From Bacteroidota bacterium (GTDB lineage: Bacteria > Bacteroidota > Bacteroidia > NS11-12g > UBA955), in NCBI GenBank assembly GCA_027488835.1, contig JAIYAW010000007.1:62001-126000 (forward strand): a stretch of 64,000 bases of DNA, in the 5' to 3' direction. Numbering within the stretch: the stretch's first letter is position 1; the number at the start of each line of letters is the position of its first letter. Under the pieces are notes generated by a model, which ran no database searches, had not been told where the DNA came from, and saw only the letters and a list, made by a program, of their open reading frames with translations. The translations under genes were made by a program, and so were the position numbers. This document shows positions 7,980 to 16,845 of this stretch, piece by piece.

Positions 7980-9109
7980 GTTCCTAAAACGAATAATAAG
8001 AGGGAAATCATTTGCGCTTGTGAAAAAATCATCCCCGCAAATCGATAAAGACTATCGCCATGCTCACGAATGGTTTCAATTGCAAATCTTTCCACCCCTG
8101 CAAAAATCATGTATATTGAAAATAATTGTCCTGCCATAAAATTTCTGTTTCTTAATACAAACCACAACACTGCAAATAAAGCCAAAGCCATTATGGCTTC
8201 ATATAAAGGAGTTGGATAAACCGGTGTAGACAATTGATAACAATAATCACCCGAACATCCTGGAACTGGCTCCATTCCCATTCCTGGATAATCTTTACCC
8301 AAAACATTGTGCGGATATTTATAAGCCCAAGCCCAATCTGGCAAAAATGAAGACGGCGTTACATTTGCAATTCCCCAATCGCCATCACCCGAAAAGTGAC
8401 AACCAAAACGGCCTATACCATATGACAACATCATTCCGGGAGCACCCGCATCAATAACATTTTTCCAATTATACCCTTTTTTTGTGGTGTAAATCAAAAC
8501 CCCGGCCGCTCCGCAAATGAGTCCGCCATAAAACGTCCATCCCCCAGTCGTAAAAATATCTTGAATAAAGGTGTTCCAATGAATTTGACTTGGCGTTTCC
8601 AACAAGTGAAAAACTTTGGCACCTAAAAATCCAGAAAGCAAAGCCACCGTGGTAATATTTCCCATTTCATCGGCAATAGAAACGGTATGTGACACTTCTT
8701 TTGGTTCAGCCAATTGCTGTTTTTTGTCGGCATACTTTTTAGACGCAAGACTCAATACTAATGCAGTAATTCCAAACAAAAAACTTCCCTCAGAAGTGAA
8801 AATATGTTCTTGGGGTGCAAAGTTTGAACCTGCATTGGCCATTAAATATATGATTTTATAACCAAATAAAAACGACATCACCCCACCGATTATATATTCA
8901 GAAATTGGAAAAGGCTTTCCAATTATTTCAGTAACTGTTTTTGAGGGAAAAAGACCGAGTTTGGTTTTGCGGGCAAATTCAGTTTGGAAGGCCCAATAGG
9001 CTGCTGCAATGGAAATTGCAACAAACAATCCGAAGGTATTAACCACTTCTAAAAATCGAAGTTCAATACCAAAAATATCTTTTAAAAAATGATATAACGT
9101 AGGAAACAC
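7928..9109 (-). CDS. lgt: Prolipoprotein diacylglyceryl transferase
   Basis: 393 residues, multi-spanning inner membrane protein. It transfers the diacylglyceryl group of phosphatidylglycerol to the lipobox cysteine of prolipoproteins. The diagnostic loop GRFGCHFSGDGDWG starts near residue 233 and carries the essential arginine; YGGLICG precedes it. It is about 100 residues longer than E. coli Lgt, with extra sequence around residues 95-155, including a charged loop (KKYADKKQQLAEPKE). The start is a GTG 8 bp after the mtaB stop. Its targets include the several lipoproteins encoded in this window. Confidence 0.93.
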   Translation of the reverse strand: MFPTLYHFLKDIFGIELRFLEVVNTFGLFVAISIAAAYWAFQTEFARKTKLGLFPSKTVTEIIGKPFPISEYIIGGVMSFLFGYKIIYLMANAGSNFAPQEHIFTSEGSFLFGITALVLSLASKKYADKKQQLAEPKEVSHTVSIADEMGNITTVALLSGFLGAKVFHLLETPSQIHWNTFIQDIFTTGGWTFYGGLICGAAGVLIYTTKKGYNWKNVIDAGAPGMMLSYGIGRFGCHFSGDGDWGIANVTPSSFLPDWAWAYKYPHNVLGKDYPGMGMEPVPGCSGDYCYQLSTPVYPTPLYEAIMALALFAVLWFVLRNRNFMAGQLFSIYMIFAGVERFAIETIREHGDSLYRFAGMIFSQAQMISLLLFVLGTCGFFLFKNRPLAASAK

Positions 9110-9117
9110 ACTGCAAA

Positions 9118-10428
9118 TTACGACCTTATTTCGGCGTAATCAAATATTCCTTCAACTAAAAATTCATCGTTGATCAATTTCAAGGTAACAGGAACCAATG
9201 TATTCACCAACAAAGGATCGTATTGCGTTGTAACTTTCACATAATTGTCAGTAAAACCGGTCATCATGCCCCCTTTTTCTTCGGCTTCAAAAAGCACTTC
9301 GCGGGTTTTGCCCAAATGCTGTTCGTAGAAGAATCGTTTTTTCTTTTCACTTAATCCACGAAGCATGGTGGTACGTTCACCCCTCACCTTTACAGGAACC
9401 ACTTCTTTCATTTTTTTGGCAGTGGTATTGGCGCGTTCACTATAAGGAAATACATGCAAATAACTCACGTCCAATTCATTGATAAAGTTATAGGTGTCTA
9501 AAAAGTGCTCATCGGTTTCACCAGGAAAACCTACAATTACGTCAACCCCAATGCAGCAATGCGGTATTTTCTCTTTGATATGAGCCACCCTAGAAGCATA
9601 AACCTCTGACAAATAACGTCGACGCATTCTTTGCAAAATTTCATCATTTCCACTTTGCAATGGAATATGAAAATGCGGCACAAACTTTTTGCTATTGGCA
9701 ACAAAATCAATGATTTCGTTGGTCAATAAATTTGGTTCAATGCTACTAATTCGGTATCTGTGAACGGTTTCAATTTTGTCTAACTCTTTAACCAAGTCGA
9801 AAAAAGTTTCGCCATTTTGAACCCCAAAATCACCCAAGTTGACCCCTGTAAGTACAATCTCTTTGATACCGTCTTCAGAAACTTTTTTTACGCGTTCAAT
9901 GGTGGTTTCGACTGTTGCGCTTCTGCTTTCACCTCTAGCCAATGGAATGGTACAAAAGCTACAGAAATAATCGCAGCCATCTTGCACTTTCAAAAACATA
10001 CGGGTTCTATCGCCTTCACTAAAGCCGGGCACAAATTCATGCACATCTTTAATTGGGGCATTATAAAGTCGGGTTTTTTCTTCTTTTTTGAGGGAATGTA
10101 AATGGTCCATCAATTGGAATTTCTCTGCTGCACCCAAAACCATGTCAACCCCTGGAATATTTGAAATTTCTTCAGGTTTCAATTGTGCATAACACCCCAC
10201 AATTACTATATAAGCTTCGGGGTTGTGCTTCAGGGCTTCTGCGACTACTTTTTTACATTTCCTATCGGCATGATCGGTAACACTGCAAGTGTTAATTACA
10301 TATAAATCAGCGCCTTCATGAAATTGCTTACGTTCAAAGCCATTTTTCTCCAATTGCTGCGCAATGGTGCTACTTTCAGCAAAATTTAATTTACAACCTA
10401 AGGTATAGAGGGCTACAGACGAACGCAA
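9118..10428 (-). CDS. mtaB: tRNA N6-threonylcarbamoyladenosine methylthiotransferase, MtaB type
   Basis: 436 residues. Three N-terminal cysteines (C12 in TLGCKLN, C48, C79) bind the auxiliary 4Fe-4S cluster, and the radical-SAM CxxxCxxC motif lies at 152-159 (CDYFCSFC). A C-terminal TRAM-like domain begins near 375. The GCKLN signature and total length favour MtaB, which converts t6A37 to ms2t6A37, over MiaB or RimO. The start is a TTG at 10428: cluster cysteine C12 requires a start this far upstream, and a TAACTTTG promoter element lies 7 nt before it. First gene of mtaB-lgt-DUF4294. Confidence 0.88.
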   Translation of the reverse strand: MRSSVALYTLGCKLNFAESSTIAQQLEKNGFERKQFHEGADLYVINTCSVTDHADRKCKKVVAEALKHNPEAYIVIVGCYAQLKPEEISNIPGVDMVLGAAEKFQLMDHLHSLKKEEKTRLYNAPIKDVHEFVPGFSEGDRTRMFLKVQDGCDYFCSFCTIPLARGESRSATVETTIERVKKVSEDGIKEIVLTGVNLGDFGVQNGETFFDLVKELDKIETVHRYRISSIEPNLLTNEIIDFVANSKKFVPHFHIPLQSGNDEILQRMRRRYLSEVYASRVAHIKEKIPHCCIGVDVIVGFPGETDEHFLDTYNFINELDVSYLHVFPYSERANTTAKKMKEVVPVKVRGERTTMLRGLSEKKKRFFYEQHLGKTREVLFEAEEKGGMMTGFTDNYVKVTTQYDPLLVNTLVPVTLKLINDEFLVEGIFDYAEIRS

Positions 10429-10435
10429 AACAATG

Positions 10436-10443
10436 CAAAGTTA
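10436..10443 (-). promoter_or_regulatory. -7 promoter element of the mtaB operon
   Basis: Minus strand reads TAACTTTG (TAnnTTTG match), ending 7 nt before the TTG start codon of mtaB; it supports that start. Confidence 0.55.
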
Positions 10444-10459
10444 CAACAGTGGTAGCACT

Positions 10460-11176
10460 TTAGAAAATAAAGGCAAATTCTAGCGAGGCAGTCCCGATAT
10501 GTTTTCCCAATCCGGTGAGCGGCAACAAAGGATAAACTGTTGTTATCTTGGTTAAAGGATCAGTTTCTGAAGCGGTTAATTGAAAATTATCATTTAAATT
10601 ATTCAACCCCACTTTCAATGCAACTTGATAGCCAAATCCCTCCTGTTTGTGTTGATATCCAAGCAAACCAGTTAATTCGAAATTCTTCAGTGGTAAATTA
10701 TCCCATGTGCTGCTGAAGTTTCCACTGTTTAATGGCATTTGATCGGCACCAATATAAACGACTGATCTAAAAATATAACCGGGTTGAATTCCAAACATAA
10801 TATGATTGGCCTTGGTTTTGGTATATTCACCAACTTTAATTAATAAATTTAGCGGAATATCAACCGAAATAATTCCAATACGAGAATAGGTTCTATTTGC
10901 TTGGTTCTCGTTTACGTTATTAAAGTTACTCCCTCTTAAACGCAAATCCAATCCAGTTTGATAATGAAATAATTTTTTACCGAGCTTACTGTGGTAATAA
11001 ATACCAGCTACATAGCCCATTAATGGCGTAGGATTTGCCAATTCACCGCCAAACATTGTTGATGCCGAAATACCGAGTTTGATACCAAAATTGGTATTTT
11101 TTTCGTAATCAGCATCATTCTGAGCGTGAAGCGACGTGGCCAACATTGCCAAAAGAATGAATATTTTTACCTTCAT
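10460..11176 (-). CDS. PorT-like outer membrane beta-barrel protein
   Basis: 238 residues with a signal peptide (IFILLAMLATSLHAQ) and a barrel pattern of alternating residues; glycine-rich strands such as NFGIKLGISASTMFGG at the N-terminus and a terminal strand ending LEFAFIF, with a final aromatic residue. This resembles the outer membrane barrel group that includes PorT, but I cannot assign a specific function. Its ATG overlaps the hscA stop in ATGA, so it is translated from the hscA transcript. The link to iron-sulfur chaperoning, if any, is unclear. Confidence 0.75.
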   Translation of the reverse strand: MKVKIFILLAMLATSLHAQNDADYEKNTNFGIKLGISASTMFGGELANPTPLMGYVAGIYYHSKLGKKLFHYQTGLDLRLRGSNFNNVNENQANRTYSRIGIISVDIPLNLLIKVGEYTKTKANHIMFGIQPGYIFRSVVYIGADQMPLNSGNFSSTWDNLPLKNFELTGLLGYQHKQEGFGYQVALKVGLNNLNDNFQLTASETDPLTKITTVYPLLPLTGLGKHIGTASLEFAFIF

Positions 11177-13047
11177 ATATCTTGCACTTTTTTACTTTTT
11201 AAAGCTGTTGAAACGGCTACATCCATTACTCTTTCCGCAAAAGGACGGGTATATTCGTTTAAGTCTTCAACTCCCGACAAAATTTCATTGCGGTTGTTTG
11301 AGCTTAATAGACCACGCAAACTTTCAATTCGTTGTTCGGTGCCTAAAATTTCTTCTGAAGTAAGTAAAATTCCATGTTTTTCTAAAAAACGTTTGGCGGT
11401 ATAAATAAGCTGCTCTGCTTCGTTTTGTGCTTCTTTTTCTAACCTAATTTCAATATCGGCTTGGGCATTTATCATGCCACTTTCAAGCATTGTTTCCACT
11501 TCGGCATCTGTTAAACCATATGTTGGTTGGATATCCACTTCTTGCATTACCCCACTGCGCAATTCTTTTGCAGCCACTTTTAAAACCCCATCGGCATTGA
11601 TGGCAAATTGGATTTCAATTTTAGGAAATCCTGCCGGCATCGCAGGAATGTTTTTCAAAATAAACTCGCCCAATTTTCTGTTTTGAGTTACCAATTCGCG
11701 TTCCCCTTGAAAAACAGCAATTTTCAAATTGATTTGCCCATCTACAGAAGTAGTATACTCTCGACCAACCCTGGTAGGTATTTTTGAATTTCGAGGGATA
11801 AGAACATCCATTAACTCTCCGGCTGTTTCAATACCCAACGACAAAGGAGTAACATCCAATAACAAAATGTCTTTTCGGTTCCCCGCCAAGATATCAGCTT
11901 CTATAGCTGCACCTAGAGCAACTACTTCGTCAGGATTAATTTGGTTATTTACATGAACCCCGGAGAATTTGGTTGTCAAAAGTTTATAAATCTCGGGGAA
12001 TCGGGTGCTTCCCCCTACCATCACAATTTCGTCAATTTGATTTGGCAACAACTTGGCATCTTTCAAAGCCAAATTAACACAATTCATAGATTTACTTAAA
12101 ATTGGCTGTGCTAATTCCACTAAGGTTTTGTAATCAATATACGTATTTAATTGCACATTTCCAAATTGCAATGGGTTGTTGTAAGGCATTTCTGGAGAAT
12201 TTGACAATGCTATTTTTGCATTTTCTGCTGCCAACCGCAATTCTTGAATTTGGTTTTGATTCAAATTCTCAATTTCCAAACCGTTTAATTTCAACCAATA
12301 TTCAAGCAAGACTTTGTCTATGTCATCACCACCCAAATAAGTGTCACCATGTGTGGCAATGACTTCAAACACACCTTCCTCGAGTCTTAATATTGAAACG
12401 TCGAATGTCCCTCCCCCCAAATCAAAAACCAAAATCGTTTTGTCTTGGTCTAATTTATCGATTCCATATGCCAAACTGGCGGCAGTAGGCTCATTTACGA
12501 TACGTAAAACGTCTAACCCAGCTAATTTACCGGCGTCGCGGGTGGCTTGACGTTGGGCGTCGTTAAAATAAGCGGGAACAGTAATCACCGCTTTGTCAAC
12601 GGTGGCATTCAAAAATATCTGAGCCTTTTCTTTGAGTTCCTTGAGAATAATGGCACTGAGTTGAATGGGATTGTAATAATTTCCGGCAACATTCACTTTT
12701 ACCAAGTTATCTTGGTCGTCATTGATAATTTTATATCCCAAATAATCACTGTGGCCAGAAATATCATGATAGTTTTTTCCAAGTAATCTTTTTACGCTGA
12801 AAATCGTTCTTTCGGGATGTTTGGCGATAAGTTGTTTGGCTTTATTTCCAACCATTGGAATGTTATTTTCGTCGAAATGAACCACTGAAGGAACGATAAA
12901 ATCTTGATTATTCCCTACCAATTTTGGCACCAATTCCCCTCTTGGAGTGTACGCAACCAATGAATTGGTTGTACCTAAATCTATTCCCACAATAACGTTG
13001 GGTTTTTCAATTGCTCCAGAAGCAATATTGATACTAATTTTTGCCAT
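11173..13047 (-). CDS. hscA: Hsp70-family iron-sulfur assembly chaperone HscA
   Basis: 624 residues, against 616 for E. coli HscA. The ATPase begins after a 20-residue extension with GIDLGTTNS (21-29) and continues with FDLGGGTFDVSIL and GGSTRFPEIYKLL; the substrate domain starts after LLLDVTPLSLGIETAGELMD. The extension before GIDLGTTNS and the short C-terminus with no EEVD or Gly-rich tail favour HscA over DnaK. HscA normally acts with HscB on IscU; neither is adjacent here. A full promoter (TTG, 20 bp, TAACTTTG) lies upstream, at 13084-13114. Confidence 0.85.
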   Translation of the reverse strand: MAKISINIASGAIEKPNVIVGIDLGTTNSLVAYTPRGELVPKLVGNNQDFIVPSVVHFDENNIPMVGNKAKQLIAKHPERTIFSVKRLLGKNYHDISGHSDYLGYKIINDDQDNLVKVNVAGNYYNPIQLSAIILKELKEKAQIFLNATVDKAVITVPAYFNDAQRQATRDAGKLAGLDVLRIVNEPTAASLAYGIDKLDQDKTILVFDLGGGTFDVSILRLEEGVFEVIATHGDTYLGGDDIDKVLLEYWLKLNGLEIENLNQNQIQELRLAAENAKIALSNSPEMPYNNPLQFGNVQLNTYIDYKTLVELAQPILSKSMNCVNLALKDAKLLPNQIDEIVMVGGSTRFPEIYKLLTTKFSGVHVNNQINPDEVVALGAAIEADILAGNRKDILLLDVTPLSLGIETAGELMDVLIPRNSKIPTRVGREYTTSVDGQINLKIAVFQGERELVTQNRKLGEFILKNIPAMPAGFPKIEIQFAINADGVLKVAAKELRSGVMQEVDIQPTYGLTDAEVETMLESGMINAQADIEIRLEKEAQNEAEQLIYTAKRFLEKHGILLTSEEILGTEQRIESLRGLLSSNNRNEILSGVEDLNEYTRPFAERVMDVAVSTALKSKKVQDI

Positions 13048-13083
13048 TTGTTTGATTGTGAATTAAACTGATCAATTCCATTG

Positions 13084-13114
13084 CAAAGTTAGTTTGTTCT
13101 CTCAATAGAATCAA
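13084..13114 (-). promoter_or_regulatory. hscA promoter (-33 and -7 elements)
   Basis: Minus strand: TTG, 20-bp spacer, TAACTTTG. Both elements fit the Bacteroidota sigma-ABfr consensus. The -7 element is at 13084-13091, leaving a leader of about 30 nt before hscA. Confidence 0.7.
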
Positions 13115-13204
13115 AAAACTATTCAAGATATCCAAAGCCCAAAACTGACATTTTTATGACCTTAAAGTTACAATTCTCAGGGCAGCGCGGACTTATTCCT
13201 ATCA

Positions 13205-13212
13205 TACTTTTG
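13205..13212 (+). promoter_or_regulatory. -7 promoter element of the heme-uptake operon
   Basis: TACTTTTG (TAnnTTTG match) 21 nt before the ATG at 13234. No -33 TTG is evident. I see no obvious Fur-like palindrome nearby. Confidence 0.5.
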
Positions 13213-13233
13213 CAGCACAATAGAAACGAGAAA

Positions 13234-14556
13234 ATGAAAATGAAAAGTTTAATCAGCATGACAGCAATTTCTCTTGTAGGAAGCTTGTCCGCACAAACAG
13301 TGTACACAGACACCGTTGTAATGGGTCCAGGGTATGCAAATGAAGTTTTTTACAATGTTGCAACAGGTGTAAAAACCAAAAGCATCATGAATAAATGGCA
13401 CATTGCACACACCAGCAACACACGCGACAATTGCATCAAAGCAAATCACGCAAATGGATCACAGCCATTTGTAAAGGTTTATGCCTATCCAAAAGGTGAC
13501 AATTCAGCATATTCTTCCATGGATACTGCTGGTTGGTCTAGTTGGAAATCATTTACCAACGACGCCCACAAACATGAGTTGGGTGCTTTTAACCAAAGTG
13601 TAAACAAAGCAAACCCTTGGGATTTTTCATGGGGAACGTATAATTCAGGAACGCATATCATTACCGGTGATTCATTGTTTTTGTTGGTTGTAAATAATGG
13701 AGCTGGCAACGACTACATTAAGTTTATGCCAATTGCACAATATCCGAATGGCGATTTTACTTTCCGTTATGATGTTATTGGTGGAACAAAGAACAGTTCA
13801 ATTATTGATACGTTAAAACAGTCTGCGGCAAATGGTGGTGCATATAAATATTTCAACTTTACAACTAAATCTGTAACTGTTGAACCAAACGGTGGTGATT
13901 GGGATTTAGACTTCACCAGATATTACGATACTGCTTGGAATGGAAGTGCTTATGTTCCTTATCCACTAACTGGCGTGCAATCAAAAAGAGGTACCTTGGT
14001 TTCCAAGATTGAAAACACATTATGGGATGATTTGAAAGCAAACGGTCAACTTTTTATCGATTCTTCAAAAGACACCACCAGTGCTTTTCGTTTCCAAAAC
14101 GATCTAAGCCTAATTGGTTCTAAATGGAAGAATTTTAATGGCCAGAGCTTTGTAATGGTTGAAGATTTAAACTACATCGTTGAGAAAAAAGTGGGTTCAA
14201 GCTTCGAATATTGGGCAATTCAATTTACAGGTTTTGTAGGAGCTAGTGCCGGCAGAACTATTTTGAACAGAACAAAGTTGGGTGTGAGCGCTTCGGTAAA
14301 TAATATTGCCAACAAAGTCAGCATTTTCCCTATTCCTGCTACCAACAACATTTTCGTAAAACCTTTAATTGGCTCAAAGATCCAAACCATTGTTTTAAGA
14401 AGTATAGATGGCAAAGTGGTTCGCAGAGCAAATACCCACAACTTTGATGAAAGCAATGCTGCTCAGTTATCTATTGCAGACATGGCTTCAGGACAATACA
14501 TCATAGAAGTTCAAACTTCAATGGGTTCTCACTCACAAATCATTTCTAAAAACTAA
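13234..14556 (+). CDS. HmuY-like protein with T9SS type A sorting domain
   Basis: 440 residues from the ATG at 13234; a longer frame opens at 13156 but the signal peptide (MKSLISMTAISLVGSLSAQ) starts here. The mature part has two related modules: an N-terminal one (YANEVFYNVATGVKTK... WHIAHTS) and a second (YKYFNFTTKSVTVE... GDWDLDFTRY), both resembling HmuY hemophore strands. The last 80 residues (FPIPATNNIFVKP to the C-terminus) form a type A T9SS sorting domain, so the protein should be secreted and anchored on the cell surface. It is followed 13 bp later by the TonB receptor. Heme binding is inferred from family and context. Confidence 0.8.
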   Translation: MKMKSLISMTAISLVGSLSAQTVYTDTVVMGPGYANEVFYNVATGVKTKSIMNKWHIAHTSNTRDNCIKANHANGSQPFVKVYAYPKGDNSAYSSMDTAGWSSWKSFTNDAHKHELGAFNQSVNKANPWDFSWGTYNSGTHIITGDSLFLLVVNNGAGNDYIKFMPIAQYPNGDFTFRYDVIGGTKNSSIIDTLKQSAANGGAYKYFNFTTKSVTVEPNGGDWDLDFTRYYDTAWNGSAYVPYPLTGVQSKRGTLVSKIENTLWDDLKANGQLFIDSSKDTTSAFRFQNDLSLIGSKWKNFNGQSFVMVEDLNYIVEKKVGSSFEYWAIQFTGFVGASAGRTILNRTKLGVSASVNNIANKVSIFPIPATNNIFVKPLIGSKIQTIVLRSIDGKVVRRANTHNFDESNAAQLSIADMASGQYIIEVQTSMGSHSQIISKN

Positions 14557-14569
14557 TTCAAGATAACTC

Positions 14570-16843
14570 TTGAAAAAGTTACTATTCATATTTTTCATTT
14601 TATTGAATATTGGGTTTTCCAAAGCCCAGTCTACCGAGAGGGTTTTGTTGGTCGTTGACCAACAAAACCAACCCTTGGTAAATTTTGAAATTGAACTGCA
14701 ATTTCTTGATCCTTCAGGAAAAGTACTTCACTCACAATTATCTTCAACCGACAACGACGGTCAAATCACTACCAACTCTACTCTTCCTATTTCAATTCAT
14801 ATAAATAAAGATTTAGGAAAATTTGAAAATCCAACAAGATCCCCCTGGCTGAATACCGAAAAAGAATTAAAAATTCAGTTAATAACCGAAATCAATAGAA
14901 TTAATCCTGTTTCAATTACTGGCTCTTTGAGTCCAAGATTGGCAACGCAAAATCCATATTCCGTTGAGGTCATTTCTCAAAAAACAATTGCATTGATGGG
15001 TGCGCAAAACTTAACAGAAGTGCTACAAAATCAATCGAATATACAATTAAGCCAAGATCCAGTGTTAGGAAGTTCTATCCAACTGCAAGGACTTGGTGGT
15101 CAAAATGTGAAAATTTTAGTAAACAGTGTGCCCATGATTGGCCGCATGAATGGCAACCTCGATATTTCTCAAATTCCAATGAATAACGTGGAACGTATTG
15201 AAATCATTGAAGGACCCATGAGTGCCGTTTACGGATCAGATGCCATTGGTGGCGTTGTGAATATCATTACCAAAAAACCCATTTCAAATGTGAATCGGGT
15301 TCAAACCAATTCGTATATTGATGGCGTTGGAAATACCAATATAGATGCCAATTTCCAACTTGGAAATTTAAGTAAAAAATCGAGAATTGGACTTGTTTGC
15401 GATATGGGACGTCAGTTTTTTGGAGGGACAGATTTCGACCCATCTACCCGTTCGGCAGATTGGAAACCAAAGACAAAGCTTTTTGGTTCAATCGGGCTCA
15501 ATTATCAATTAAAAAAATCAAACCACCTGCTCAGATATAGTGCGTTCCACGAAAAAATTACAGACAGAAGTGACGCTGAATTCAATCTAATTACCGTTAC
15601 TGGTTACAACAACTATTTTAACACATACAGAAACGACTTTTTATTGCTATCTGACTTTACCCTGAATAAACGAAATAAGTTGCAATTTCAGAATAGTTTC
15701 AACACATACAAACGCAAAAAGACCATGGTGCGTAGAAATCTGGTTGAAGGTACAGAAATCCTCACTCGCGGTGAAGACCAGGACACAACTACGAATTACC
15801 AAGCCAATTTTAGGGGGTTTTGGAGTTACCAAAGTGCAAACAAGAAAATTGACTGGTTAACAGGATATGAAGGCCAATATGAATCCATCCAAACCAAAAG
15901 GGTGACCAAAAGAGATGGTATTTTTGATATGGGCATATTTAGTACGGCCGATATCAATTTGTCGCCAAAAGTTCAATTAAAACCTTCTGTTCGTTTCGTT
16001 TATAACAATCAATTTGGAACCAATCCTTTGCCAGGAATTTTGAGTAATGGCTTTAAAATTGCACCCATTATTCCATCGTTGCAATTGAAATTCAATGCCA
16101 CCAAACACCTTGCAATACGGGGTTCCTATGCACGAGGCTTCAGGGCCCCGAACATCAAAGAATTGTATTTCATGTTTGTAGACATCAACCATAATGTTCA
16201 AGGAAATCAATTGTTAACTACTGAAACAGCGCATAATTTTATAGGATCTATTGATTACCGTCATAACATAAATAACATTTCGGCGGTTACTTTTAAATTG
16301 TCCTATTTCGAAAACTTTGTAACAAACCAAATCCAGTTGGCGTTGGTAGATAATAAATCTAATTTATACCAATACATCAATATTGGCAAAATGAATTCGC
16401 AGGGTGTAAATTCTCAAATTGAATATTTCTATAATCAGCTGCAAATCAAGTTAAGTTCAAGTTGGATTAACAACGAAAGTTTAAGTGACGATGGAAGTAA
16501 TTGGAAAAAGTGGACTGTAGTTCAAACAGGTTTAAATTTGATGTACACATTTCAGAAGCCTAAAGTATCTTTGCAATGGTTTAGCCGTTACACTGGCAAA
16601 AACTATGGATTTGAAGAAACTGGAAAACCTTTTGAAATTGCACCCTATTTTATTGCCGATATGAGTATGTCCGTTCCTTTGTTAAATGAGCACATTCTAA
16701 TTCAAGCCGGATGCAAAAATATTTTTGGAGTAACTCAGGTATTGTCCTCTGCCTCAACAGGGTCAGTTCATAATAATGGAAATGGCAATTTAAATATTGC
16801 CAATGGAAGAAATTTATTTGTAAGTATAAAAATCAATTTGTAA
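14570..16843 (+). CDS. TonB-dependent outer membrane receptor, HmuR-like
   Basis: 757 residues. Signal peptide, a short N-terminal beta domain (about 25-105), a plug (VEVISQKTIALMGAQNLTEV to GAIGGVVNIITKK-like DAIGGVVNIITKK, about 130-240) and a 22-strand barrel. In the barrel the segment RGFRAPNIKELYFMFVDINH is the FRAP-type motif of heme receptors such as HmuR; the usual NPDL that follows is replaced by NQLL. It imports its ligand with TonB-ExbBD energy. The start is TTG: it gives a perfect signal peptide and no ATG is available. It sits between two HmuY-like genes, supporting heme as substrate. Confidence 0.9.
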   Translation: MKKLLFIFFILLNIGFSKAQSTERVLLVVDQQNQPLVNFEIELQFLDPSGKVLHSQLSSTDNDGQITTNSTLPISIHINKDLGKFENPTRSPWLNTEKELKIQLITEINRINPVSITGSLSPRLATQNPYSVEVISQKTIALMGAQNLTEVLQNQSNIQLSQDPVLGSSIQLQGLGGQNVKILVNSVPMIGRMNGNLDISQIPMNNVERIEIIEGPMSAVYGSDAIGGVVNIITKKPISNVNRVQTNSYIDGVGNTNIDANFQLGNLSKKSRIGLVCDMGRQFFGGTDFDPSTRSADWKPKTKLFGSIGLNYQLKKSNHLLRYSAFHEKITDRSDAEFNLITVTGYNNYFNTYRNDFLLLSDFTLNKRNKLQFQNSFNTYKRKKTMVRRNLVEGTEILTRGEDQDTTTNYQANFRGFWSYQSANKKIDWLTGYEGQYESIQTKRVTKRDGIFDMGIFSTADINLSPKVQLKPSVRFVYNNQFGTNPLPGILSNGFKIAPIIPSLQLKFNATKHLAIRGSYARGFRAPNIKELYFMFVDINHNVQGNQLLTTETAHNFIGSIDYRHNINNISAVTFKLSYFENFVTNQIQLALVDNKSNLYQYINIGKMNSQGVNSQIEYFYNQLQIKLSSSWINNESLSDDGSNWKKWTVVQTGLNLMYTFQKPKVSLQWFSRYTGKNYGFEETGKPFEIAPYFIADMSMSVPLLNEHILIQAGCKNIFGVTQVLSSASTGSVHNNGNGNLNIANGRNLFVSIKINL

Positions 16844-16845
16844 AA

